From NCBI GenBank assembly GCA_947685225.1, contig CANTUV010000037.1:29159001-29223000 (forward strand): 64,000 nt of DNA, in the 5' to 3' direction. Source of the DNA: Garcia nutans. Taxonomy: Eukaryota > Streptophyta > Magnoliopsida > Malpighiales > Euphorbiaceae. Positions 55,186-64,000 of this stretch are shown here, piece by piece. Made by a program: the position numbers and the translations under genes. Every line of letters starts with the position of its first letter. The first letter of the stretch is position 1. The notes beneath the pieces are model-generated. The model did no database searches. It was not told the DNA's origin and was given only the letters and a program-made list of their open reading frames with translations.

Positions 55186-57561
55186 TGTGAGCGGGGATTT
55201 TGGCCCCCACTCTCGATGGAATGGTTCTTGCAACTTCGGCACTGTTTAGGCTCGGGGCCTTAGAGAACATGGACCTAAGTCTGAAGAAAATGGAGTCACC
55301 ACTCGGACGGGCCGGGAAAAAGAAAGGGGTGGATGACTCGATTCCTAAGGAATCCCCAACCCCCTAATGGGTTTTGAAAGTTGGGTACGTGTGGGGAAGG
55401 TGAGAAATGGCCCAGCACCCCCACAAGGCCCGGTACATTGGAACCGGCCTCCTTTACAGGTCTTAATATTATAAAATTCTTAAACATAACAATATTATCC
55501 ATATTACACACAATAATTGAAATAAAGCATCATTATATTAAAATCAAAGCAATGTCCAAGCAAAATAAATAAATGGACACCCATCCGAAGATGGAAACAT
55601 GTCCTTACATCATCCATGTCTAAGCTAAATAAGACACCCACCAAAAGGTAGAAGCATGTCCTTTACATCGGTCTAAAATATAAAAGCAATTTAAATTATA
55701 TAGAACTTGATTAATGAGGTACCCACAAAGTGTAAACATACCTCTTACAACATTTGGAAATCAAAATAAATCGATAGAAATAAATAACCATTCATAATAA
55801 AAAAATCATTCATCAAAGATATTAAACATCAATCAAAACAGAAAATAAACATCCATCACAAAAAATTAAATAAATCAAGCATTGAATAAATAAATCAAAG
55901 CATATAATAAACTGCATAATCAAATCTAAAATCAAATAAAGCAATAAATATATAATTTAGGGTTCGCATCTTAAAATAGGATTTTAGAATTTTAGTTAAT
56001 AAATTAGGGCTTTGAAAAAAGGAAAGTTAAATATGTGAACTCATAATACACAAATGAATATTGACTCCTTCGACGAGCCCATACGGCGATCCCGCTAGCC
56101 GGTTTTTGTGTTGAAAATTAAGATTTTAGGGTTTAGAATTTAGAAAATAGGGTTTTGAAATTGGAAGAAACTAATGTTATTTTTAAAAGAATAATGCTTA
56201 CTGTGTTGAATTTTAATATTTATGTTTATAAGGTTTTAAGGTTTTAAGGATTAGGGTCTAGAAAAATTAGGGTTTACAGTTTTGGTTTTGAGGGATCTAG
56301 GGTTTTTGGTGTTTTGAAAAACATGTTTTGGTTTTAGGATTTGAGAAAACAGTTTATAGTTTTATAAAGTTTTATGTGATTTTTAGTAACTGTAAAGTGG
56401 GTTTTGAGTTTGGATATTTAACAAAACATTTGGAATTTTGGAAAAAGAATTAGAAGAAAACCAGTTTAGGGTTTTTAAAAGCTTTTGAAAATAAACAAAA
56501 CGATTTAAGGTTTGTAGAAATAGAAAATATATTTTTTAGGGTTTTTGGAAATAAACAAAATGATTTAAGGTTTATAGAAACAAAAGAGACAATTTAGGGT
56601 TTTTGGGGACAGAAGGAATAAATTAGGGTTTTTGAGGTTTTAAGGAAATAGAAGGATGATTTTTAGGGTTTAAGAATGATTTAAGGTTTTTGGGAAAACA
56701 AAGAAACGGATTAAGGTTTTTAAGGTATTTAGAAACAGAGGAAATCATTTAAGGTTTTTGGAAACGAAGATCAAGTTATTACATCTTCAAAGATTGAAGT
56801 TTTACGTGTATAATATTATGAATCAAATCAAGAATGAAGCTACTGTGAGAAATAAAAAGAAATTGAAGATTCAAACCTTCGTTCGTTGGTTCCACCATAA
56901 ATTAACTTCTTGGATGAACAAGGACAAAGGCAAGATGGTTGCCTTTGATGGATTGAATTGCTTGTTTGCTCTCTCAAAAAGTCCTATTGATTTCACTACC
57001 AAAGGTTTCTCATAGTCTGATCGATTCAAAGTTTTTGAATTCACTCAATTCTTCTCTAAAATTTCCTCCCCTTCTGTATTATTTTTTAGTCCTATTTTAT
57101 AGATGATTTTGGTGATTAATCTTAATTGCTCATGGAATCTAACATTAATTAAGAAAAGAAAACCGAAACCAAATTGAATTTGGTTTCAGAAAAAATTGAG
57201 TTGGAAAAATTTCGCTGGCGAAAAAAAACTACTGCGGAAAAATTTTGCTGGTGAAAAAGTTGTTGTGGGAACCTGTGAGCTGCGGGCTGCGGATTTGCCT
57301 GCGGACCATTTCGTCCGACCCCTTTTCGGCGATGAAATTTTTTGTCGTCGATTTTCCGTCCTCTATTTTTATTTTTATTTATTTGTTTATTATTATTATT
57401 TTTTATTAATTATAAAAACTAAATACTAAAGCAAATATTATTTAATTAAGATAACTCAAGGATTATTTTGGACTAATTTAAATATATTGGACAACACAAA
57501 AATTTTTTTGGACTAATTAAAATATATTGGACCGGACTAGGTAAAAAATTAAGGGTCTACA
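55186..57561 (-). repeat. 5' LTR of element 5 (2376 bp)
   Basis: Plus-strand ends TGTGAGCGGGG and GGGTCTACA. A minus-strand TATAAAATA lies at 57093-57101. Long AGGGTTT/AAGGTTT-rich interior (56220-56760). CTTTG duplication follows at 57562. The 85-codon ORF at 56758-57015 is part of the LTR. Confidence 0.92.
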
Positions 57562-59150
57562 CTTTGTATGATGATGATGTTTTCTTTTCAAAATATGCAA
57601 TAAAGTCTGATTTTGCTTACTTGCGTGATGTTTCTCCTGATGGTTGCATACATTTAAATAGAGGTTACATGAGCATCTTTAATATTAACTCTGTTGATAC
57701 ACAATCATTAAATTTGGGAACAACCAAAAATCCTAAAAACATTAGCATAGCATCCAACCTTACTCTTGATGAGAGAAAGAGAGATTTGAAAAAATATTTA
57801 AAAAATATGAAGAAGTATTCACTTGGTCTTATGAGGATATGCCTGGAATAAATCGAAACATAGCCGAACATCTGATTCCTACTTACACTCACATGAAACC
57901 TGTCAAAAAAAAAAAAGCTTAGGTGTTTGAGGCCAGAATGGGCTGAATTGATTAAAGAAGAGGTCACTAAACAAATACAAGTAAAGTTCCTTGAAGTGAT
58001 AGATTATCCAGATTGGCTAGCCAACATAGTACCCGCGCCAAAGAAAGATGGAAGAATTAGGGTCTATGTGGACTATAGAGATTTAGACAAGGCTTCCACT
58101 AAAGATGATTTTCCTTTACCCCATATAGATATTCTCATTGATAGTGAAGCCTCTAGCGTGCTACACTCATTTGTAGATGGATTTTTCGGATACAACCAAT
58201 TGTTAATGGCCCAAGAGGATAAAGCCAAAACTGCTTTCATTACTACATGGGGTATATTTTGTTATAAGATAATGCCATTTGGGTTAAAGAATGCTACCAA
58301 AGGATGGCCACCACATTATTTCATAACATAATGCATAAAGAAGTTGAAGTATATATTGATTATATGATGGTGAAATCAGATACAAGGGAACAACACTTCC
58401 AAAACTTAGAATTATTCTTCGATAGAGCAGTGAAGTATAAGCTGAGGCTAAACCCGAAGAAGTGTGTGTTTGGGGTTACCTCAGGCAAATTGTTCGGACA
58501 TGTGATTGGTCCAAATGGCATTGAGATTGACCCTGACAAAGTTAAAGCAATCAGGGATATGCCAACCCCTAAGACGAAGAGAGAAGTTATGGGATTCATC
58601 GACAAATTGCAGTACATTAGCAGGTTTATAGCAAAGCTCACCACAATTTGTGAACCTATCTTCAAATTGCTTAAAAAGAATCAGCCAGCCTTATGGAATG
58701 AAGAGTGTCAAAAGGCCTTTAAGAGAATAAAGGATTATCTACTAAATCCACCTATTTTGAAACCACCAAAACCCAGTAAACCCTTGTTACTATACTTAGC
58801 AGTAGAAAAAGTGTCAATAGGAGCCATGCTAGCCCAAGCAGATGAGTCAGGGATTGAGCACGCAGTTTAATATTTGAGTAGAAAGCTCCTACCTAATGAA
58901 ATTAAGTATAGTAAAATTGAAAAGACCTGTATAGTTGTGGTTTGATCTTATAAGAAGTTGCGGCATTATTTCCAATCTTATAGTGTGCAAGTAATTTCCA
59001 TGTTGGATCCGATGAAGTACTTAAGGGAGACACCCTCTTTGATTGGGAAGTACGGGCGATGGTTGATAATATTGGAAGAATTTGAGATTGAGTATGTAAC
59101 CAGAAAAACAATCAAAGGGAGAGCAGTGGCAGAATTCCTAGCCCAATAAC
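57562..59150 (+). pseudogene. pol: Reverse transcriptase and RNase H of element 4
   Basis: Collinear continuation of 42589: YDDDVFFSK, SPDGCIHLN, then RT text VYVDYRDLDKASTKDDF, FVDGFFGYNQLLM, TTWGIFCYKIMPFGLKNA. A frameshift lies near 58300. The catalytic box reads YIDY (58358-58363 covers the D and Y codons), so the second catalytic Asp is lost. Then LRLNPKKCVFGV, GFIDKLQYISRFIAKL and RNase H (LLYLAVEKVSIGAMLAQ, YLSRKLLPNEIKYS, KKLRHYFQSYSV), with stops near 58868 and 58943. It ends at AEFLAQ followed by TAA (59149). Confidence 0.86.
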
Positions 59151-59176
59151 CATTACCGAATAGCAAAGAGGTAGTC

Positions 59177-60960
59177 TTGGAATTTCCAGATGAACATTTA
59201 GAGGCCATAGAAGTACAAGGATGGAAATTTTATTTTGATGGGGCAGTGAATAGGAAAGGAGCAGGTTTGGGAGTCATACTAGAATTACTTGAAGGGGAAC
59301 TTATCCCTTTGGCCATGAAGTTGAAGTTCAGGGCGACTAATAAAATGGAGGAGTATGAAGCATGTATCTTTGGTTTGGAAACCCTAATGATTATGAAGGT
59401 GGATAAGGTGGAAGTCTTTGGCAATTCATTGCTAGTAGTATCCCAAGTAAATGGACAGTGGGAGTTAAAAGAAGAGAAATTAAAACCATACCACCATTAC
59501 TTGACCATGATGAAGAAGAACTTTAAGGAATGCGGGTTTACACACCTACCAAGAGAAGAAAACCAGATGGCTGATGCCCTAGCCACATTGGCTTCAATAT
59601 GGGAAAATCCTGTCAACTTATTCCTTAAGCCTCTAATTTTGACCAGTTCATCAACTCCTTGCTATGAATATGAGACAATCATGGAAACTGATACAGACCA
59701 TGATGTGTGGTATGACACTATAAGACGATTTTTGGAAGAGAAAGAATACCTGTTGGGGGCAACAAAGAAAGAAATAAGAGCTATAAGGCAGTGGTCCTTA
59801 CAATACATCACCTTCCATAGAGAGTTGTATCGAAGATGGCCTGATGGGGTGCACTTGAGATGCTTGAGGAAGCCTGAAGTAGAGCATATCATGTCAGAAA
59901 TACATGCGGGAAGTTGCGGTCCACACATGAGTGGTTTAGCCCTAGTTAAGAAGATAATTCAACAAGGTTACTACTGGTTGACCATAGAGAGAGATTGTAT
60001 TGAGTTTGTAAAGAAGTGCCAGCAATGTCAGATGTATGGTAATTTGAATCACATGCCACCTGAAGAATTCCATTCTATGTCTTCACCCTGGCCATTCGCA
60101 ACTTGGGGGATTGACATCATAGGAGAGATACATCCGACAGCCTCAAATGGTCACCGTTTTATTATAGTAGCGGTAGATTAATTTTCAAAATGGGTCAAAG
60201 CTGAATCTTTCAACAAACTGGGGGCAAGACAAATGGCTAAATTTATTGAAAAGAATCTCATTTGTAGATATGGGGCCCTGTACAGTGTGATATCAGACAA
60301 TGGGGTACAATTTCAAGGTGCAGTTAAGGGCTAATTCTCGAAGTACCAAATCCATTTTCACCGATCCTCTCCTTATAGACCAAAGGCTAATGGTGCAGTA
60401 GAAGCAACCAAATAAGACAATTAAGCAGATCCTATCCAAGATGACCAAGACATACAGGGATTGGTCAGGAATGCTTCTTTTTGCTTTATGGGGATACAGA
60501 ACAAGTGTACAAATGCCGACTGGAATGACACCGTTCTCTTTGGTTTACGGGATGGAAGCAGTGTTACCAATTGAAATTGAGATCAAGTCATTGAGAGTGG
60601 TCTTGAAAGCTAAACTGCCTGAGATGGAGTGGGTAGTAAGCAGATACACATATTTAGCTTTACTAGAGGAGAGAAGGTTAAAAGCACTATATCATCATCA
60701 ACTATATCGAAGGAAGATAGTTCAAGCCTATAATAGAAGGGTTAAAATTAGAAAACTCAAAGTTGGTGATTTAGTGTTGAAATAATGTAAGCCTAACGTA
60801 TATGATCCAAGAGGAAAATTTAGGCCTAGCTGGGAAGGGCCATATGTTGTGAAACAAGTCATGAATAAGGGTGCAGTGAAGTTATCAGACATGGACGAGA
60901 ATGAGTTTAGATAGCCAGTGAATATTGACAGGTTGAAGAGGTTTTATGTAAAAAAAAGAA
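59177..60960 (+). pseudogene. pol: Second RNase H and integrase of element 4
   Basis: 59177-60181 is the longest Tat frame here (334 codons): aRNH with FYFDGAVNRKGAG, EEYEACIFGLETL, VEVFGNSLLVVSQVNG (Asn replaces the usual catalytic Asp) and ENQMADALATLAS, then the integrase zinc region HAGSCGPHMSG ... CQQCQMYG and the first core Asp in WGIDIIGEI. TAA follows VAVD. Later text gives SDNGVQF and NGAVEA (second Asp, Glu) with stops between, then TPFSLVYGMEAVLPIEI (60441-60785) and the GPY-type KFRPSWEGPYVVKQV ending INRLKRFYV-like at 60950. No chromodomain. Confidence 0.87.
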
Positions 60961-61358
60961 CTTGCTAGGTTGAAAACCCAAAAAGTGCGGCCTAGGCAAA
61001 AGTTAGAGGAGTCTGCTAGTTCCAAAAACTAAAAGGGCGAGCTAGGCAACAATTAGGGCTAAGCGAGAGAAAATTGTCAATTAGAAAACCCAAAAGGGCT
61101 AGTTGGCAACAGGAGTGATCTTGTGTATGCTGGCTTTATGATTGGTTGTTCCCCAATTTAATAAAGCAAAATTAATTTTAAAATTGTTCCATGTGTACTG
61201 TTTTAAGTATTTGACCAAATATGGATAAAATGAAATAAACATAATAACAAAAGGTGATGACAAATTATAAAAGGAAAATAAACATCTCTTATTATTACTT
61301 TTATTATATTTTCATTCTAACAATAGTTTTTTTCTAGAGAAATTGACAAATGTAAAAT
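60955..61358. repeat. Degenerate tandem modules and AT spacer
   Basis: 60961-61110 has three modules (GAAAACCCAAAA, CTAGGCAAAAGTTAGAG, GGGCGAGCTAGGCAACAATT), the inverse complement of 12255-12415. The rest to 61358 is AT-rich with no gene. Confidence 0.7.
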
Positions 61359-61757
61359 CTATGGCAGTTGATAAGTGTAGCATGCAGGCCAGCTTTGCTT
61401 CAGCTAATCCAAGTAGGCTTCTATCAGACAAGGCATATCCAAATTAGGAGTAAAATTAGAATCTTGAGACTCAGCTCCATACTGACGGTCAAGCCGGCGA
61501 GGATCATAACAAACACCTCGATGAAGAGCAGCAAGAGGAACATACATCAAGTATATTCGAATGGTGATATGAGAAATCTTCCACTAAGGTACTAACCAAT
61601 GGATGTTGACTTCAACACGAGAACGAATCCAGTCAACCCAGTCGGCATATGAAGAAGCAAGGTGGAGTAGTTTCCTAGCAGAGTGATGTCGCGGCAGATA
61701 TCTGGCAAAATCCATAGATGGAGTATCGAGCAAGAAAAGACGATCTTGAAGCCAAAT
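61359..61757 (-). pseudogene. Second antisense PMD-like gene of element 4, last exon
   Basis: Minus strand from a TGCTTACAG acceptor: IWLQDRLFLLDTPSMDFARYLPRH, ARKLLHLASSY, DWVDWI, then after a frameshift VPLAAL, YDPRRLDRQYGAE, TPNLDMPCL, to a TAG at 61359-61361. Homologous to 11626-12023 in element 2. Lies antisense to integrase. Stops and a frameshift mark it as decayed. Confidence 0.62.
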
Positions 61758-61951
61758 CTGTAAGCATAAGAAAAGAATTAGAAAAAAAAAGGGGATTTGC
61801 TAAGTTGAAAACCTGCAAGGACGGCTTAGGTAAAAATTAGGACACTAGTTCTAAAAACCCACAAGGGCGGACTAGAAAAAAATTAGAGCAATAATAATAA
61901 ATAAAAAAGAAATCTAAATTGAAAACCCAAAAGGGTAGTTTAGGTAATTAC
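61758..61951 (-). other. Probable intron with tandem modules
   Basis: Between the two exons of the second antisense gene. On the minus strand it ends TTATGCTTACAG and is AT-rich. It holds three modules of the AAAACCC / GGGCGG / TAGG type at 61795-61945. Confidence 0.5.
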
Positions 61952-62302
61952 TTAAAGAAGTAATAGACTCCCAGTCAATCTCTTTGATAATCCCGATTTA
62001 AATTGGTCTAGTCCAACTAAAGTCTCAGCTAAGATCACGGGTATCGGCGACAAGCCTCCTTCCATTTGGTCCATGATATCCAATACTTGTGGATCAATAT
62101 TGCCATCAGAAGAAAAAAGCAAGAATTTTCCAAGCAAGCATAGACAAAGCATAAGTCCCCATGCCTTAGTAGGAGCCAAGTGAGAAAGGCAAAACTCAAT
62201 TAAGGGACCAAGCAGAATTTTCTCACCCCTCGTCAACTGTAGAACTTCAGGCTTTGAAAGTTGAAATAACATTTGCATCTTTTGTTGAGTCTTGGAAATC
62301 AA
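61952..62302 (-). pseudogene. Second antisense PMD-like gene of element 4, upstream exon
   Basis: A 116-codon open stretch on the minus strand: APTKAWGLMLCLCLLGKFLLFSS (hydrophobic, matching the PMD region where a Trp-Gly precedes small residues), then DPQVLDIMDQMEGGLSPIPVILAETLVGLDQF. With the next exon it would give an LLLQIWLQ junction, like the G-x-LLQ-x-W part of PMD proteins. Absent from element 2. The Met at 62302 is simply the first in the frame; the true start may be further upstream. Confidence 0.6.
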
Positions 62303-62311
62303 TATAGATCA

Positions 62312-62390
62312 CTAAGAAAGAGGTGGTGGATAATGATCAAACAAAGCCCTGAAAAATTCATCGCCTGTTGAAGGAGGAGGCATATCACCA
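62312..62390 (-). pseudogene. Last codons of the first antisense PMD gene, joined to the LTR
   Basis: Minus strand reads DMPPPSTGDEFFRALFDHYPPP and a TAG at 62312-62314. This matches the end of PMD copies A (PPPTGDDFFKALYDDLPPPS) and B. Everything upstream in the gene is missing: the 3' LTR starts two bases after this remnant. It confirms that element 4 once carried the PMD gene in the same antisense place as elements 2 and 5. Confidence 0.8.
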
Positions 62391-62392
62391 TG

Positions 62393-64000
62393 TGTAGACC
62401 CTTAATTTTTGACCCAGTCCAGTCCAATATTTTTTAAAATAGTCCAAAATAAATTTTGTGGTATTTTAATTAAATAATATTTATTTTAATATTCATTACT
62501 TACAATATTTATTTTTAATAAAAATAAAAAGGTAATAGTAAAAAAAAGATAAAAATAAATAAATAAAAATTGGCGATAGAAGAATTTCATCGCCGAAGAC
62601 GAATTGGCTTAGGCCAATTCGCCGCAGATTTTTCTGCGACAAAATGGCCATAGGCTTTTCTTGAGGTGAGTTGGTTGGCCCGCGCCCAGTGCCTGCAGTA
62701 ATTTTTTTGCCAGCGCACTTTGGCACTCCCGTCCCCCACGCGGTTTTGCCAAAACCCTATTCTACTTGGTTTTTAAATTTGATTTCCTAAAAGGTTTTTA
62801 TTTTTTTAGCCAATTAGGATTAGGTTTATTATTATTTTTCTTATAAAAAACACATTAAAGGCACAGAATTAAGGATCGGAAATTTTTTACTTGACTTTGG
62901 ACTTTTTGATTTTTTGGGGCAATCTCAAGCTTGAAAGATCAAGAGGCAGCAAACAACAAACACTCCATCAAAGGCAGCCTATACTGTCTTTATTATTATT
63001 CAACCAGAATTCAAAGATTATGGTGGAACCAACAATAGAGGTTTGAATCTCTATTTCTTTGTTTATGTTTACAATAGCTTCATCAAGTTGGATTAATTGT
63101 TTCATCATAAAATTTGATTAATTATTCTACAAACCATCCAAACTTTATTTGAAATCATAAAAAACTATTTTTCAAAACCCTAATGCCTTAATACCTATAA
63201 AACATATTTTTGAAATCTAAAACCCTAATTACACTTTTCTAAAACCATAAAATAATAGACTATTTTCTTAAAACCCTAACCTAATGTCAAATTCAAACAT
63301 CCAGTAGACTTATTTTTCAAGTATCAAAAGCTTTAACCCTAATTAATTCTTCTTTCAAAAATAACACAGTAGCATTATTCTTTTAAAAAATAGTATTACT
63401 TTCTTCCAATTCCAAAACCCTATTCTCTAAATCTTAAACCCTAAAATCTGATTTTCAACACCAAAAATTACAACCCTAAAAGCCAGTTTCCAAAATTTTA
63501 TGGGGCGCTACCCCTGACCCTGTAAGGGGTGCTGCCCCCTTGAAGGGGTCAATATTTATTTATTTATTGTATCTCTTTATGTTTAACTTTCTTTATTATG
63601 ATTATTCAAAATATAGTAGCTTTATTCAAAATACAAACCTAAACCCTAATTTATTCAAACCATAAATCTTAATTAATTCTATTTTCCAAATCATCACAGT
63701 AGCTTGTTCCTTTCAAATATCTAAAGATTTTATTTTATTTTCATAAGCTTCAAACTTATTTACTTAAACCCTAATTGTTAAACATAAAACCCAAGAAACC
63801 TTAATTGATACATGAACCCTAAAGTTATATACTTGTTGTTTTATTTAAATTTGATGAATATTTATTATACATTTTGATTGATGTTTGAAGTCTTTGATGA
63901 ATGATTTATTTATGATGAATGAATGCTTACTTTTATTGATTTGTTTTGATTTCAAAACATTGTAAGAGGTATGTTTCCATATTTTGGTTACCTCATGTCA
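62393..64000 (+). repeat. 3' LTR of element 4 (continues past window)
   Basis: Starts TGTAGACCCTTAATTTTTGACC and matches 33420 onward; the window ends before its 3' end. It is slightly longer than the 5' LTR at this point because it keeps 63340-63780, which the 5' LTR lacks in part. A weak TATA (CTTATAAAAAACAC, about 62840-62853) and many AAACCCTAA words are present. A GC-rich patch lies at 63500-63552. Confidence 0.9.

Larger units (their letters stand above)
42590..57561 (-). mobile_element. Element 5: non-autonomous Tat retrotransposon with gag, no pol, antisense PMD gene
   Basis: Bounded by Tat LTRs (42590-43846 and 55186-57561) and perfect CTTTG duplications. Right to left: 5' LTR, tRNA-Arg primer site, leader, gag (54306-52693), an unrecognised segment (52690-50770), a complete antisense PMD gene (48245-50664), an AT-rich palindromic stretch, a minisatellite of about 67 bp units (43926-45240), and the 3' LTR. 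RT, RNase H and integrase are absent and I find no remnant of them. A solo LTR (45546-48095) inserted later. Flanking duplications show that the pol-less form itself transposed, so enzymes came from another element. Confidence 0.88.
33420..64000 (+). mobile_element. Element 4: Tat-lineage Gypsy retrotransposon, split by two insertions
   Basis: 5' LTR 33420-35091, primer site 35093-35111, leader, gag (36180-37085 and 40539-41040), protease and G-patch (41041-42589), RT to integrase (57562-60960), antisense PMD remnants (61359-62390) and 3' LTR (62393 to beyond the window). The coding region is interrupted by a solo LTR (37086-40538) and by element 5 (42590-57561). Removing both restores collinearity with element 2: the protein text ending in the acidic NDFDFDF motif at 42580 continues at 57567. 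Many stops and frameshifts make it non-functional. Confidence 0.9.

Overview
The window looks like repeat-rich intergenic DNA from a plant nuclear genome, probably a eudicot. The DNA is AT-rich. Its content is Copia and Gypsy LTR retrotransposons with plant-type primer binding sites, plus plant mobile domain (PMD) genes that carry introns. I found no ordinary single-copy host gene, tRNA or rRNA gene. Nearly every base can be assigned to five retrotransposons, two solo LTRs and a few relics, nested inside one another.

Layout. (1) 1-10087, minus strand: a young Copia element of Sirevirus type. It has gag, protease-integrase, RT-RNase H and an extra intact 465-codon ORF in the envelope position. 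Its leftmost 50 bases lie outside the window. It sits inside (2), a Tat-lineage Gypsy element on the minus strand (10088-22060; its left end is off-window). Element 2 carries gag, protease, G-patch, RT, RNase H, a second RNase H and integrase, and on the opposite strand a spliced PMD gene plus a second PMD-like gene. Element 2 is inserted in a Tat LTR (22061-22821 and 32305-32628). That LTR is also split by (3), a Tekay/Del-type chromovirus on the plus strand (22822-32304) with a chromodomain. 32629-33419 is an unassigned relic. (4) 33420 to the window end is a second Tat element, plus strand. It is split by a solo Tekay-like LTR (37086-40538, target duplication ACCTA) and by (5), a third Tat element on the minus strand (42590-57561, duplication CTTTG). 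Element 5 keeps gag but has no pol. It carries the PMD gene antisense, a long minisatellite of about 67 bp units, and another solo LTR (45546-48095, duplication CTATT).

How the parts relate. The three Tat elements are one family. They share LTR ends TGTAGAC...CTCACA, a primer site matching the 3' end of tRNA-Arg, closely related gag, and antisense PMD genes downstream of (or replacing) pol. Elements 4 and 5 share one premature stop in gag. This suggests descent from an already defective master that was mobilised by proteins supplied in trans.

Almost all coding regions are broken. Most of the nonsense codons look like C-to-T or G-to-A changes, as expected for methylated, silenced repeats. The intact exceptions are the Copia envelope-position ORF and its RT-RNase H segment. 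The two points most worth following are the antisense PMD gene pair carried by Tat elements and the Athila-like ORF carried by the Copia element. All function calls rest on motif recognition by eye.
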